This document shows, one piece after another, positions 1-8,450 of a stretch of 64,000 nt of DNA. Where the stretch lies: positions 248,001-312,000 of the forward strand of contig NZ_FRCS01000009.1 in NCBI RefSeq assembly GCF_900143005.1. The letters run 5' to 3'. The first letter of the stretch is position 1. Every line of letters begins with the position of its first letter. This stretch comes from Cryptosporangium aurantiacum. Lineage in GTDB: Bacteria; Actinomycetota; Actinomycetes; Mycobacteriales; Cryptosporangiaceae. The position numbers were made by a program, and so were the translations under genes. The notes under the pieces are model-generated. The model did no database searches. It was not told where the DNA came from and saw nothing but the letters and a program-made list of their open reading frames with translations.

Positions 1-48
1 TGGTTCCCCGCGCTGCTCACCCTGCACGACGTCCCGGCCCGCGGCTAG
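1..48 (+). CDS. 3' end of an unidentified gene cut by the window edge
   Basis: One open frame runs in from the left edge and ends at TAG 46-48, encoding about 15 residues that end in a short LTLHDVPARG tail. The stop overlaps the stop of the convergent CopD-CtaG gene (TAG read on the minus strand at 45-47) by three bases, a compact tail-to-tail arrangement typical of this genome. Too little is present to name a family. The frame choice rests only on that neat ending, so confidence is modest. Confidence 0.4.
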   Translation, partial: WFPALLTLHDVPARG

Positions 49-2060
49 CGGGCGCGGCTCGTGTCCGTGCCCGTGCTCTTCTGCCGGCGACGACCGGTGA
101 GCGTGGCGGCGAGCCGGTCGGCGACCAGCGCGGCGAACACGACCGCGGAGGTCACCCACAGCACGGTGCCGCCGACGACCTGGTCCGCTCCGGCGCTGGT
201 ACTCCCCCACGGCCACGGCAGGGCGAGCACCCGCAGCAGGCCGATGTACCAGTCCGCGGCGACCAGCCGGGACCCGTGGATGAGCAGCAGCCCCGCGGTT
301 ACGGCGGCCCCGCCCGCGCACACCGCGACCGCGATCCGGGCCCGGTTCGTGCGGCGGCCCGACGGCCGCGGATCGGGACCGGCCAGCCACCAGAACAGCA
401 GGTAACCGGTGCCGAGCAGGGCGCCGGAGACGGCCAGATCGACGGCGTACGACCAGCGGCTCTCCTCGAACACGCCGGTGAAGTACGTGCCGAACAGCGC
501 CGCGGACCAGAGCCCGGCCACCGCGACCGGCGTGGTGAGCACCCGGACCGGGCGCGAGCGCAGCGCCGCCGGTAACCGGTCGCCGGGGCCGGTCACCGGG
601 CCGGTGCCCGGCCGCAGCACCCGCAGCGCCAGCGTCAGCGGCGCGCCCCAGACCAGCAGCAGCGGCGCGACGATCCCGAGCAGCACGTGCTGGATGACCG
701 TGACGCTGAAGAACGCGGGCGCGTACCGGGCGACGCCGCTGCTGGTCGCCACCGCGACCACGGCGACCCCGGCCAGCCACGCGGCGCTGCGGCGGAACGG
801 CCAGGGCGTGCCGGCCCGGTGTGCCCGCTGCTCCAACCGCAGGTACCCGGCGACCGCGACCGCGCACAGCGTCAGAACAAGCAGGTCGGGACGCCAATCG
901 GCGGCCAGCTGCCAGAGCGACACCACCGGCGGTAGGTCGTAGCCGAGCATCTGCTGGCCCGCCGACTCGTGGTGCACGGTGGCGTCCCCGGCGTCCAGCG
1001 GGGCCGGGGTGCGGGCCAGCGCGACGGACAGGCCGACGGCCGCGCCCAGCAGCAGCAGCTCGAGTACGGCGAACCGGACGAACGGGTCGCGCCGATCCCG
1101 GCCGAGCGCGGGCACGGTCTGGGTCCGGCGCCAGTGCCCGACGCCGGCCAGGGCGGCCAGGACGACGAGCTGCACGGCGACCAGCTGCCCGTACGCGCTG
1201 CTCAGGCCGGTGCCGCTCGGCGCGAGCACGAGGTAGGCGCTCAGCGCGGCGGTCGCCGCGGCCGCGATCAGGCAGAGCAGCGCCGCGCGGCCGTAGCGGG
1301 TCGCCACCGCGTGTAGCGTCTCGCGGTCGTGGACGGCCCGGGTGAGCACGGCGGCCAGGCCACCGGTCCACAGCGTGAGCGCGACCAGCGACAGCAGCGC
1401 GGACGCGACCGCGGTGCGGTGGTCGGCGGTCGATACGGCGGGGCCGACGAATGCCGGCGGAACGATGCCGATGACGGCCACGATCAACGCCGCCACACCG
1501 AACCGGCGGCACAGCGCCGCCGCGGCGAGCGCGGCCACGACCGTCAGCAGGCCCGCCTGCCCGTCCGGCGTCCGCAGCCCCACGTTGCCGAGGGCGTCCG
1601 CGGTGAGGATGCCGGTGACCGGGAGGCCCCGCAGGTCCGAGAGCGTGAACAGCCAGGCCGCGGCGGCGGCGACCGCCCAGACGGCGGCGGCCCGCAGCGC
1701 GACCCGCCGGTGGATCCCCACCACCGGCGACCCCTCCCGGGCCACCGCAGACGGGGCCACCGCAGAACGGGCCACCGCAGAACGGGGCGCCCAGAACACC
1801 GCGGCGACCAGGTTGCCGACGACCAGCGACGCGGCGAGCAGGCCGATCAGCTGGGACAGCGGCAGCCCCCAGCTGGTCAGTGCCCCCGGGCTCGGCAGCC
1901 CCGGGTCGACGGATCGGCCGACGCCGTCGCCGTAACCGAGCGCGAGCGCCGTGGTGACGACGGCGGCAGCGACGGCCGCGGCGGCGACCAGGCGCGCGGC
2001 GCGGTCCGGTGGAAGCGTGAACCCGGGTGGCGGTGTGGTGCGAGGTGTGGCGTGCCCCAT
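45..2060 (-). CDS. CopD / CtaG (caa3-type) fusion membrane protein
   Basis: Polytopic membrane protein of about 671 residues. The N-terminal part, after an initial helix pair, has the CopD copper-resistance/import fold. The C-terminal part carries the caa3 CtaG region, with a VIQHVLLGIVAPLLLVWGAPL stretch followed by repeated hydrophobic helices. This fusion is common in actinobacteria and is thought to deliver copper across the membrane for cytochrome oxidase assembly. I chose the ATG at 2060 because a GAGGGGG run lies just before it. An in-frame start at 2102 would overlap the end of the LuxR gene and has no ribosome site. A 15-bp repeat in three copies (1741-1785) encodes a Ser-Ala-Val-Ala loop between early helices. 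The family call is firm; the exact metal role is inferred. Confidence 0.88.
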   Translation of the reverse strand: MGHATPRTTPPPGFTLPPDRAARLVAAAAVAAAVVTTALALGYGDGVGRSVDPGLPSPGALTSWGLPLSQLIGLLAASLVVGNLVAAVFWAPRSAVARSAVAPSAVAREGSPVVGIHRRVALRAAAVWAVAAAAAWLFTLSDLRGLPVTGILTADALGNVGLRTPDGQAGLLTVVAALAAAALCRRFGVAALIVAVIGIVPPAFVGPAVSTADHRTAVASALLSLVALTLWTGGLAAVLTRAVHDRETLHAVATRYGRAALLCLIAAAATAALSAYLVLAPSGTGLSSAYGQLVAVQLVVLAALAGVGHWRRTQTVPALGRDRRDPFVRFAVLELLLLGAAVGLSVALARTPAPLDAGDATVHHESAGQQMLGYDLPPVVSLWQLAADWRPDLLVLTLCAVAVAGYLRLEQRAHRAGTPWPFRRSAAWLAGVAVVAVATSSGVARYAPAFFSVTVIQHVLLGIVAPLLLVWGAPLTLALRVLRPGTGPVTGPGDRLPAALRSRPVRVLTTPVAVAGLWSAALFGTYFTGVFEESRWSYAVDLAVSGALLGTGYLLFWWLAGPDPRPSGRRTNRARIAVAVCAGGAAVTAGLLLIHGSRLVAADWYIGLLRVLALPWPWGSTSAGADQVVGGTVLWVTSAVVFAALVADRLAATLTGRRRQKSTGTDTSRAR
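1741..1785 (+). repeat. Three copies of a 15-bp tandem repeat inside the copD-ctaG gene
   Basis: The unit gccaccgcagaacgg is repeated three times head to tail; the first copy differs near its end. The unit is a multiple of three, so the reading frame is kept, and on the minus strand it adds Ser-Ala-Val-Ala-Arg/Pro units to a loop between predicted transmembrane helices. Confidence 0.9.
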
Positions 2061-2091
2061 GCCCCCTCTACGGGGCGCGGGACCCTTCAGT

Positions 2092-5067
2092 TCAGGTGGC
2101 AACGGAGTTCGCGCCGGGCACGTCGCCGAGCAGCCCGGCGCGGCGGGCCAGCGCGGCGGCCTCGGTGCGCCCCGCGGCGCCGAGCTTGGCCATCAGGTTC
2201 GACACGTGGACGCTGACGGTCTTGTCGCTGATGAACAGCGCGCGCCCGATCTGCCGGTTGGTGCGCCCCAGCGCCAGCAGCTCGAGCACCTGCTGTTCGC
2301 GCGGCGTCAGCTCCGCGTCACGCCGTTCGGCGGCGGCCCGGGAGGCCGGCAGCGCGGACAGCTCGGCGAGCAGCGGCGCGGCACCCAGCCCACGGGCGAC
2401 CACCCGGGCGGCGTCGGCCTCGCGCTGGGCACCGGCCGGGTCGCCGGTGGCGGCCAGCGCCGCCGCCAGCCGCGCCCTCGACCGCGCGGTCTCGTAGCGG
2501 TGACCGTAGTCGAACTCGGCGACCGCGGTGCGCCAGGCCGCGACCAGCTCCTCGGCGGTCGGGACGTCGATGCCCGCCCCCCACCGCAGGCGCGCCCACT
2601 CCGCCTCGGCTCTGGCCACCCAGGCGCCGCTCTCCGGCCCGAGCGCGCCCCGGCGGCCGACGACGCCCTCCGCGACCCGCCGGACGTCCGCGATCAGCTG
2701 CCCGCCGCGCTCGATCGCGGCGGCTCGCTCGGCGTCACCGGCGGGGGCGACCGCGCCGGCCAGCACGCCGAGCGCGAGCGCGTGCAGCCGGAACCGCGCG
2801 TCGAACCAGCGGTTGCCCCAGAGCGTCGCGACGGTCTCGACGACGTCGTCGTGCATGGCCAGCGCCGCGTCGGCGGCCCCGAGGTTGCCGTAGGCGTCGA
2901 TCAGCGCGGAACCGCCGATGATGCCGAGCACGGCGTCGCGTTTCCACCAGGCGCGGTGCGCTTCGCCGCGGCGCGCGGCGTCGGCGGCGCCGCGTCCGGC
3001 GTGCACGGCGAGGCCGGCCAGCGCCAGCCCGGCCCGGTGCAGCGGCGGCGCCTCCGGATAGGACTCCGTGGTGCGGATCGCCTCGTCCCAGTTCCCGATC
3101 GCGTAGTCGGCCTGTGCCCGCATGATCAGCGCGTCGGCGCCGTAGGGCGCCCAGGGCCTGCCGCCGTCCCTGGCGATCTCCGCGACCTCGGCGAACGTGT
3201 CCCGGCCTGCTTCGAGCTGACCCCGCTCGTACTGGAACAGCGCGAGGCTGAACACCGAGCGCAGGCGCGCCGGGAGGTCGCCGGATTCCCGGGCCCTGGC
3301 CATGCTGTCGCGCAGGAGGCGTTCGGCGTGGGCCGGATCGGCGCGCCAGCGTTCGACGCGGCCGCGGGTGGTCACCGCTTCGGCCTCGACGTTCGCGATC
3401 CCGACCTGGACCGCGACCGATCGGGCGTACTCGGCGTATTCGATCGATTCGTCCGCGTTCCGGTCGCTCGTGGACAACGCGCGCGCCAGCGCCGCCAGCG
3501 CCCGCGCCCGCAGCGCGGTGGGCGGTTCCTCCGGGATCGCTCCCAGCGCCTGGCGGGCGAGCTCGATGACGTCGTGCCCGGCGTCCACCGTGAGCGCGTG
3601 CTCGGTCAGCTCGATCAGCAGCGTGGCATGGACGTCCGGTGTGGCGTCCTCGGGCATTCGCCGCAGTGCCTCTTCCAGCAGATGCACGGCACGGAACGGG
3701 TTTCCGGCGTGCGACGCCGCTATCGCGGCCTTGCGCGGCAGCTCGACGACCGTCCGCGGGTCGGCCACCGGCGGCGCCAGCTCTTGCGCCGCCTCGTACA
3801 GGCGGAGCGCCTCACCCGGTGCCGCGACCCGCATCGCCTCGTCACCGGCGCGGATACCGGCGTCGAACGCGGTCTCCAGGTCACCGGCCTCGCGCGCGTG
3901 CCGAGCCAGGTCGGCGTCGGTGCCGCCGGGCAGCTCCTGCCGGGCGATGACCTCGGCGAACTGCGCGTGGTGGCGGCGCCGCTCACCGGGCAGCAGGTCG
4001 TCGTAGACCGCCTCGGCCAGCAGCGCGTGCCGGAACGCGTACCCGTCGGTGGGCATCCGGTCGAGGACGTGCGCGTCGGTGGCCTCGCGGAGGGCGGCGT
4101 CCAGCGCGGCGTCGTCCAGGCCGGCGACCCGGGCCAACCGGTCGTGGTCGATCTGGCGCCCCGCGACGGCGACGACCTGCAGCACGTGCCGGGTCTCACC
4201 GGAGAGCCGCTCCAGCCGGAGCAGCAGCAGGTCGGCCAGGTCACGCGGGACACCGGCCGACGACGCCCGGTGGACGCTGCGCTCGGCGAGCAGCTGTTCG
4301 GCGAAGAACGCGTTGCCCTGCGCCCGGTCGAGGACGTCGTCGAGCGCCTTCTCGTCCAGGTCGGCCAGCGAGCCGCCGGCCAGCGCGCGCACCAGCGCGG
4401 CGACGTCGGCACGCTCCAGCGGCTCCAGCCCGACGCGCATCACGCCGGGAAGCCGCCCCCACTCCAGCGCGACCGTGCGCAGCGGATGCCTGCGGTGCAG
4501 GTCGTCCGACCGGTAGGACGCGACCAGGACGACCGGGGCGCCGGGCTCACCGGAGAGCCGGGCGAGCAGGAAACCGAACAGGTCGCGGGTCGCGCCGTCG
4601 GCCCAATGCAGGTCTTCGACGACGAGCAGCACGCGCCGGTCGGCCGACAGGTCGAACAGCGCGCCGAGCACCGCCTCGTAGAGATCGGCCGGGTCGAGCC
4701 TGCCCTCGGTGCCGTCGGAGCCGACCAGCCGCCGGTGCGGCAGCAGGCGGGCCAGCGGGGGGTAGTGCGCACGCAGCCGGTCGACGGTGTCGGGTTCGTC
4801 CCGGGCCAGGCGCCCGAAAGCCTCGCTCACCGGCAGGAAGGGAACAGCATCACCCCCGAAGCTGACGCAGTGCCCCACCAGGACCAGCGCGCCCTCGGCC
4901 GCGGCGGACCGGGCGAACTCGCGGAGCAGCCGGGTCTTGCCGATGCCCGCCTCGCCGGACACGATCGCCGCGCCGGGCCCGCCCGGCGCGGATCCGTCGA
5001 GCAGCCCGCGCAACGTCGCCAGCTCGGCGTCTCGGCCGACCAGGGGCGCCGGTTCCGCACTCGTCAT
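2092..5067 (-). CDS. Large ATP-binding LuxR-family (LAL) transcriptional regulator
   Basis: Protein of about 991 residues with the MalT/LAL layout. An AAA ATPase module at the N terminus has a Walker A motif GEAGIGKT near residue 40 and a Walker B-like LLVVEDLHWAD near 145. A long alpha-helical TPR-like middle follows. The C-terminal LuxR helix-turn-helix begins LTPREQQVLELLALG and contains DKTVSVHVSNLMAKLG. Such proteins activate target promoters when a small ligand is bound; the ligand and targets are not visible here. The start was placed at ATG 5067 because homologous proteins begin just before the PLVGRDAEL segment; the open frame extends further upstream but through the small gene at 5133-5309. 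The gene is followed after 31 bases by copD-ctaG on the same strand. Confidence 0.9.
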   Translation of the reverse strand: MTSAEPAPLVGRDAELATLRGLLDGSAPGGPGAAIVSGEAGIGKTRLLREFARSAAAEGALVLVGHCVSFGGDAVPFLPVSEAFGRLARDEPDTVDRLRAHYPPLARLLPHRRLVGSDGTEGRLDPADLYEAVLGALFDLSADRRVLLVVEDLHWADGATRDLFGFLLARLSGEPGAPVVLVASYRSDDLHRRHPLRTVALEWGRLPGVMRVGLEPLERADVAALVRALAGGSLADLDEKALDDVLDRAQGNAFFAEQLLAERSVHRASSAGVPRDLADLLLLRLERLSGETRHVLQVVAVAGRQIDHDRLARVAGLDDAALDAALREATDAHVLDRMPTDGYAFRHALLAEAVYDDLLPGERRRHHAQFAEVIARQELPGGTDADLARHAREAGDLETAFDAGIRAGDEAMRVAAPGEALRLYEAAQELAPPVADPRTVVELPRKAAIAASHAGNPFRAVHLLEEALRRMPEDATPDVHATLLIELTEHALTVDAGHDVIELARQALGAIPEEPPTALRARALAALARALSTSDRNADESIEYAEYARSVAVQVGIANVEAEAVTTRGRVERWRADPAHAERLLRDSMARARESGDLPARLRSVFSLALFQYERGQLEAGRDTFAEVAEIARDGGRPWAPYGADALIMRAQADYAIGNWDEAIRTTESYPEAPPLHRAGLALAGLAVHAGRGAADAARRGEAHRAWWKRDAVLGIIGGSALIDAYGNLGAADAALAMHDDVVETVATLWGNRWFDARFRLHALALGVLAGAVAPAGDAERAAAIERGGQLIADVRRVAEGVVGRRGALGPESGAWVARAEAEWARLRWGAGIDVPTAEELVAAWRTAVAEFDYGHRYETARSRARLAAALAATGDPAGAQREADAARVVARGLGAAPLLAELSALPASRAAAERRDAELTPREQQVLELLALGRTNRQIGRALFISDKTVSVHVSNLMAKLGAAGRTEAAALARRAGLLGDVPGANSVAT

Positions 5068-5132
5068 GAACGCATTCTCGCTCGCGAGTACGACACATTT
5101 TTCGGCGCCCGCGTCGAGGGCCATGATCGGCG

Positions 5133-5309
5133 TCAGCAGTCGGGTAACGACGGACGGAGCCGATGGCGCGCGAACAGGTGCGTGAACATCCCGGTGCGGC
5201 GCCGCGCGGGGCGCTCGTCCTTCTCGACCCGCGGGCGAACGTCGGCACGGAGGCGCTCGCGGGTGTAGTCGTACTGCGCCTTCGCGAACTCCTCGGTGAG
5301 CGAGAACAT
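5133..5309 (-). CDS. Small basic protein of 58 residues, unknown function
   Basis: ATG 5309 is preceded by GAGAGGTCACG, a good ribosome site. The frame encodes 58 residues beginning MFSLTEEFAKAQYDYTRERL and ends at TGA 5133-5135. The protein is rich in Arg, with Lys and Glu, and has a helical N-terminal half (an amphipathic EEFAKAQYDYTRERL stretch) and a basic second half ending near HLFARHRLRPS. No transmembrane segment is visible. It lies 65 bases upstream of the LAL regulator on the same strand, so the two are probably co-transcribed. I do not recognise a family. The ribosome site, codon bias and position make it a likely real gene. Confidence 0.7.
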   Translation of the reverse strand: MFSLTEEFAKAQYDYTRERLRADVRPRVEKDERPARRRTGMFTHLFARHRLRPSLPDC

Positions 5310-5329
5310 CGTGACCTCTCAGCGGTGCG

Positions 5330-5349
5330 GTGGTGTGTCTGGTCACCAC
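5330..5349. promoter_or_regulatory. Inverted repeat upstream of the 58-residue protein gene
   Basis: GTGGTG and CACCAC face each other across eight bases, about 20 bases before the ATG of the small gene. The position fits an operator or leader hairpin for the small gene-LAL unit. No assignment to a particular regulator is possible from sequence alone. Confidence 0.3.
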
Positions 5350-5435
5350 GGTGCTCGGCTGAGGGGAGTCGGTGCATCGCCACTATCCACTAATCGCGCT
5401 GGTCGGCGGGGCCTTAGATCGGCCTGAGGGGCCCC

Positions 5436-6452
5436 TTAGAGGGCCGTCGGCAGGCTTAGCGCGCGGAAGTGGTCGACGCCGATGAACGAGGTGATCCCGG
5501 CGATCCGGTCGTCGCGCAGCGTCAGCACGTTCACCGACCACGCCGGGTACGTGCCCGGGTCGGCTGCGGGTCCCGCCAGGTAGGACGCCACCGCCGGCTG
5601 ACCGTTCGCGGTCGCCGCCCGGTGCCGCCAGGAGCCGCAGCGGGCCAGCGGGACCTCGGTCGCGAAGTCCCGCACCGCGACGATCCCGGCGTACCAGTGC
5701 CGCAGCGGCGGCATCGACCAGGTGACGTCCTCGGTGAGCAGCGCGACCAGCGCGTCGGCGTCGCCGCGCTCCAGCGCACCGGCGTACCCGGTGACCAGGC
5801 CGCGCACCCGGGCGTCGTCCAGCGTGCGGAGCGTGCTCTGCTGGCTGATCGGCGGCACCCGCTCGGCCACCAGGCGCCGGGCCCGCTGCAGCGCGCTGTT
5901 CACCGACGCGACGCTGGTGTCCATCATCTCGGCGATCTCCGCCGCGGAGAACCCCAGCACGTCGAAGAGCAGCAGCGCGGCCCGCTGGTTCCCGGGCAGG
6001 TGCTGGCAGGCGGCGACGAACGCCAGCTCGACGGCTTCGCGCTGTTCGTAGCGGCCGTGCGGGCTGGTCGGCAGGTCCGCATCGGCGTACGGCGTCAGCC
6101 ACGCGACCTCGGTGACCGGTGCGTCGTCGAGCACGGCCCGTTCGCCGGACGGGCCGAGGTCGATCGGGAGCATCCGCCGGGTGCCGCGCGCCAGAGCGTC
6201 CAGACAGACCCGGGACGCCACCGTGTAGAGCCAGGTGCGCAGCGAGCTGCGTCGCTCGAACCGGGCCAGGCCGCGCCACGCCCGGAGCAGCGCGTCCTGC
6301 AGGGCGTCGTCCGCGTCGTGGGTCGAACCCAGCATGCGGTAGCAGTGCGCGTGCAGTTCCCGGCGCAGCGGTTCGACGAGACGGCCGAACGCCGCGTCGT
6401 CGCCGTCCCGGGCGCGCGCCAGATCCGCGTCCGGCGAAAAAACCTCACTCAC
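5436..6452 (-). CDS. ECF sigma factor with C-terminal SnoaL-like domain (SigG/TIGR02960 type)
   Basis: Protein of 338 residues. Sigma region 2 spans roughly residues 18-85 (HCYRMLGSTHDADDALQDALLRAWRGL), and region 4 lies near 140-200 (ACQHLPGNQRAALLLFDVLGFSAAEIAEMMDTSVASVNSALQRARR in outline). A C-terminal domain of about 130 residues with an NTF2/SnoaL look follows (LVTGYAGALERGDADALVALL). This three-part build is that of the mycobacterial SigG-like group, in which the NTF2-like tail is thought to control activity in place of a classical anti-sigma factor. No anti-sigma gene is adjacent. The start is GTG 6452 without a strong ribosome site. It faces an alpha/beta hydrolase remnant across a 69-base gap. 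Confidence 0.9.
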   Translation of the reverse strand: MSEVFSPDADLARARDGDDAAFGRLVEPLRRELHAHCYRMLGSTHDADDALQDALLRAWRGLARFERRSSLRTWLYTVASRVCLDALARGTRRMLPIDLGPSGERAVLDDAPVTEVAWLTPYADADLPTSPHGRYEQREAVELAFVAACQHLPGNQRAALLLFDVLGFSAAEIAEMMDTSVASVNSALQRARRLVAERVPPISQQSTLRTLDDARVRGLVTGYAGALERGDADALVALLTEDVTWSMPPLRHWYAGIVAVRDFATEVPLARCGSWRHRAATANGQPAVASYLAGPAADPGTYPAWSVNVLTLRDDRIAGITSFIGVDHFRALSLPTAL

Positions 6453-6521
6453 GAGCGATGAGTCTGCCTCACCGGCGCGGTCTCCATGGGCGACGACCGA
6501 ACCGCACCCTGGGAGGAACCG

Positions 6522-6719
6522 ATGAACGCCGCGACGCTCGCCGTGCCGGACGCCACCCTGTACTACGAGGTCCGCGGTGAGGGGCCGCTGGTCGTGCTGG
6601 TCGGGGCGCCGATGGACGCGGAGTCGTTCACCGCCGTCGCCGACCTGCTCGCCGACCGTTACACGGTGCTCACCACCGAGGCCTTCGCCGCCCGCCTCCG
6701 CGACGTTCTGCGCGCGTAG
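6522..6719 (+). pseudogene. Internally deleted alpha/beta hydrolase remnant (65 codons)
   Basis: The ATG at 6522 follows a strong GGGAGGAACCG ribosome site. The first 53 or so codons read like the N terminus of an alpha/beta hydrolase (LYYEVRGEGPLVVLVGAP, then ADLLADRYTVLT). The reading then jumps straight to AFAARLRDVLRA, which matches the usual last dozen residues of the same family. The whole core between them is absent, including the nucleophile elbow, acid and histidine. The frame is kept across the joint, so a short protein could still be made, but it cannot be an active hydrolase. The closest normal relatives are proteins of about 270-290 residues, so roughly 210-220 codons appear to have been lost. 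Confidence 0.8.
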
Positions 6720-6726
6720 ACGCCGA

Positions 6727-6758
6727 ACCGGGGTCTCAGGGCGCCCTCAGACCCCGGT
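6727..6758. terminator. Bidirectional hairpin between hydrolase remnant and HMG-CoA lyase-like gene
   Basis: ACCGGGGTCT at 6727-6736 pairs perfectly with AGACCCCGGT at 6749-6758. The 12-base loop holds a second palindrome, AGGGCGCCCT. The hairpin covers the stop codon of the minus-strand gene and follows the plus-strand stop by eight bases. There is no T run, as is usual for terminators in GC-rich actinobacteria. Confidence 0.65.
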
Positions 6759-7655
6759 CTCGGGTGAACCTCCGGGGAAATCCCCGGCGCGGCCCAGCAA
6801 CGCGGGGACCTCGGCGCCCAGCTCCTTCTCGATGAGGGCGGCGGCGCGGATCACCCCGGAGAGTTCCAGGCCGGACGCCACACCGCTGCGGCGCAGGGCG
6901 TAGGTGAGGTCTTCGGTGGCGATGTTGCCGGTCGCGGCCGGGGCGAACGGGCAGCCGCCGATCCCGCCGGCGCTCGCGTCCAGCGCCGTCGCGCCGCCCT
7001 CCACCGCGGCCAGCGCGTTCGCGTAGCCGGTGTTGCGGGTGTTGTGGAAGTGGAACCGCAGCGGCAGGTCCGTGACCTCGCGGGACACCGCGATCAGCCG
7101 GGCCACGTCGGCCGGGACGCCTACTCCGATCGTGTCGGCGAGCGCGATTTCGTCCGCCCCGGCGTCCACACAGGATTTGACCAGGCCCGCCACCCGCTGC
7201 GGGTTCACCTCGCCCTCGAACGGGCAGCCGAAGGCTGCCCCGATCGTGGCCGTCACCCGCAGGCCGGCCGCCCGCGCCCGCCCGCTGATCGCGCCGAACG
7301 ACCGCAGCGCGTCGGCCACCGACATGCCCTGGTTGCGCTCGCTGAACGTCTCGGTGGCCACCACGACGACGTTCACCTCGTCGACCCCGGCGGCCAGCGC
7401 GCGGTCCAGCCCGCGTTCGTTGACTACCAGCCCGATGTAGCGGACGTCGTCGCGGCGCGGGACCCCGGCCATCACCGCCTCGGCGTCGGCCATCTGCGGC
7501 ACGCGTTTCGGATGCACGAAGCTGGTGGCCTCGATCCGTCGCGCACCGGCGGCGATCAGGGCCTCGATGTACGCGATCTTCGCGGCGGTCGACACCAGCG
7601 CACTCTCGTTCTGCAGCCCGTCCCGCGGCCCGACCTCGACGATCTCCACGGCCAT
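6747..7655 (-). CDS. Hydroxymethylglutaryl-CoA lyase family protein
   Basis: Protein of 302 residues of the DRE-TIM metallolyase superfamily. The N-terminal EVGPRDGLQNE motif holds the catalytic Arg-Asp. GCPFEGEV, the metal-binding HFHNTRNTG and the GGIGGCPFAPAATGN loop with the HMG-CoA lyase cysteine are all present. Family members cleave 3-hydroxy-3-methylglutaryl-CoA to acetyl-CoA and acetoacetate, or a related acyl-CoA. ATG 7655 is used because GGAGGGAGACACG precedes it; an upstream in-frame start at 7691 has no site. The gene stands head to head with the gntR-CoA transferase operon, so the real substrate may be a CoA thioester made by that pathway rather than a leucine intermediate. Confidence 0.88.
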   Translation of the reverse strand: MAVEIVEVGPRDGLQNESALVSTAAKIAYIEALIAAGARRIEATSFVHPKRVPQMADAEAVMAGVPRRDDVRYIGLVVNERGLDRALAAGVDEVNVVVVATETFSERNQGMSVADALRSFGAISGRARAAGLRVTATIGAAFGCPFEGEVNPQRVAGLVKSCVDAGADEIALADTIGVGVPADVARLIAVSREVTDLPLRFHFHNTRNTGYANALAAVEGGATALDASAGGIGGCPFAPAATGNIATEDLTYALRRSGVASGLELSGVIRAAALIEKELGAEVPALLGRAGDFPGGSPETGV

Positions 7656-7701
7656 CGTGTCTCCCTCCACCCGACCGTGCCTGTTTAGCATTCACCGTGA
7701 G

Positions 7702-7775
7702 ATGTATGCAATGCACGAGAAACAGCGGGCGCAACCCTTGTCGAGACCACCGGGGATCCACTACATGTATGCAAT
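7702..7775. promoter_or_regulatory. Two direct operator-like repeats in the divergent lyase / gntR promoter
   Basis: The 11-mer ATGTATGCAAT occurs at 7702-7712 and again at 7765-7775, exactly 63 bases apart or about six helical turns. The left copy is 47 bases before the lyase ATG and the right copy is 22 bases before the gntR ATG. FadR-type GntR repressors bind TNGTATNCNA-like sites, so these are probably the operators of the adjacent regulator controlling both directions. Confidence 0.6.
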
Positions 7776-7796
7776 CGGCGAACGGGAGACCCTCCG

Positions 7797-8450
7797 ATGA
7801 CAGCAGCCAGCGACCGCGCGGCAGACGAGCTGCGCACCCGCATCCTGGGTGGCGAGTACCTGCCCGGCGAGCGGCTCGGTGAGGTGGAGCTCGCCGAGGC
7901 GCTCGGCGTGAGCCGCACCCCGATCCGGGAGGCGCTGCGCAAGCTGTCCGCCGACGGGCTGGTCGAGATCACCCCGAACAAGGGCGCGCGGATCGTCGAG
8001 CACCCCCGCGCCGACCTCGACGCGATCTTCGGGATCCGCGCCCACGTCGAAGGGCTCGCCGCCCGCACCGCGGCGCAACGGGCGTCCACCGAGGACATCG
8101 ACCGGCTCGAGGAGATCGCCACCGAGCTGGAGAAACACTCCGACGCCGGGCGCCTGGCCGAGGTGTACCGGCTCAACGCCGAGTTCCACGGCCGGATCAA
8201 CGGGCTGTCGCACAGCGCGGTGCTGACCGGCACGGTCAGCCAGCTGATCCACGCGTCGGTGCTGTTCCGGACGCTGCACGCGTTCGACGAGGCCGCCCGC
8301 CGCCGCAGCTGCGCGCACCACCACGAGATCGTCGCCGCGCTGCGCGCCCGCGACCCCGACTGGGCCGAAGCCGTCATGCACGCACACCTCTACAGCGCCC
8401 GGGCCTCCCTGCTCGGGCCCCGCCGCCCCGCCGTCGAGGAGGCAGAATGA
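7797..8450 (+). CDS. GntR-family transcriptional regulator, FCD (FadR-like) subgroup
   Basis: Protein of 217 residues. An N-terminal winged helix (residues 5-70) carries the GntR signature LGVSRTPIREALRKLSADGL. The helical C-terminal FCD domain has the spaced Asp/His residues that usually bind a metal and an organic-acid ligand (LNAEFHGRIN, HHHEIVAAL). GGGAG at 7783-7787 serves the ATG. The stop overlaps the next start by four bases (ATGA), so the regulator is the first gene of the operon it most likely controls, together with the divergent lyase. The ligand is presumably an acid intermediate of that pathway. Confidence 0.92.
   Translation: MTAASDRAADELRTRILGGEYLPGERLGEVELAEALGVSRTPIREALRKLSADGLVEITPNKGARIVEHPRADLDAIFGIRAHVEGLAARTAAQRASTEDIDRLEEIATELEKHSDAGRLAEVYRLNAEFHGRINGLSHSAVLTGTVSQLIHASVLFRTLHAFDEAARRRSCAHHHEIVAALRARDPDWAEAVMHAHLYSARASLLGPRRPAVEEAE

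Noticed and set aside
1329-5268. Very long plus-strand open frames opposite the copD-ctaG and LAL genes
   Set aside because: They are rich in Arg, Gly, Gln and Pro in the pattern produced by reading GC-rich genes on the opposite strand, and show no domain or ribosome site.
5423-5438. CTGAGGGGCCCCTTAG as terminator of the SigG-like gene
   Set aside because: The palindrome is short, has a mismatch and includes the stop codon; too weak to annotate with confidence.
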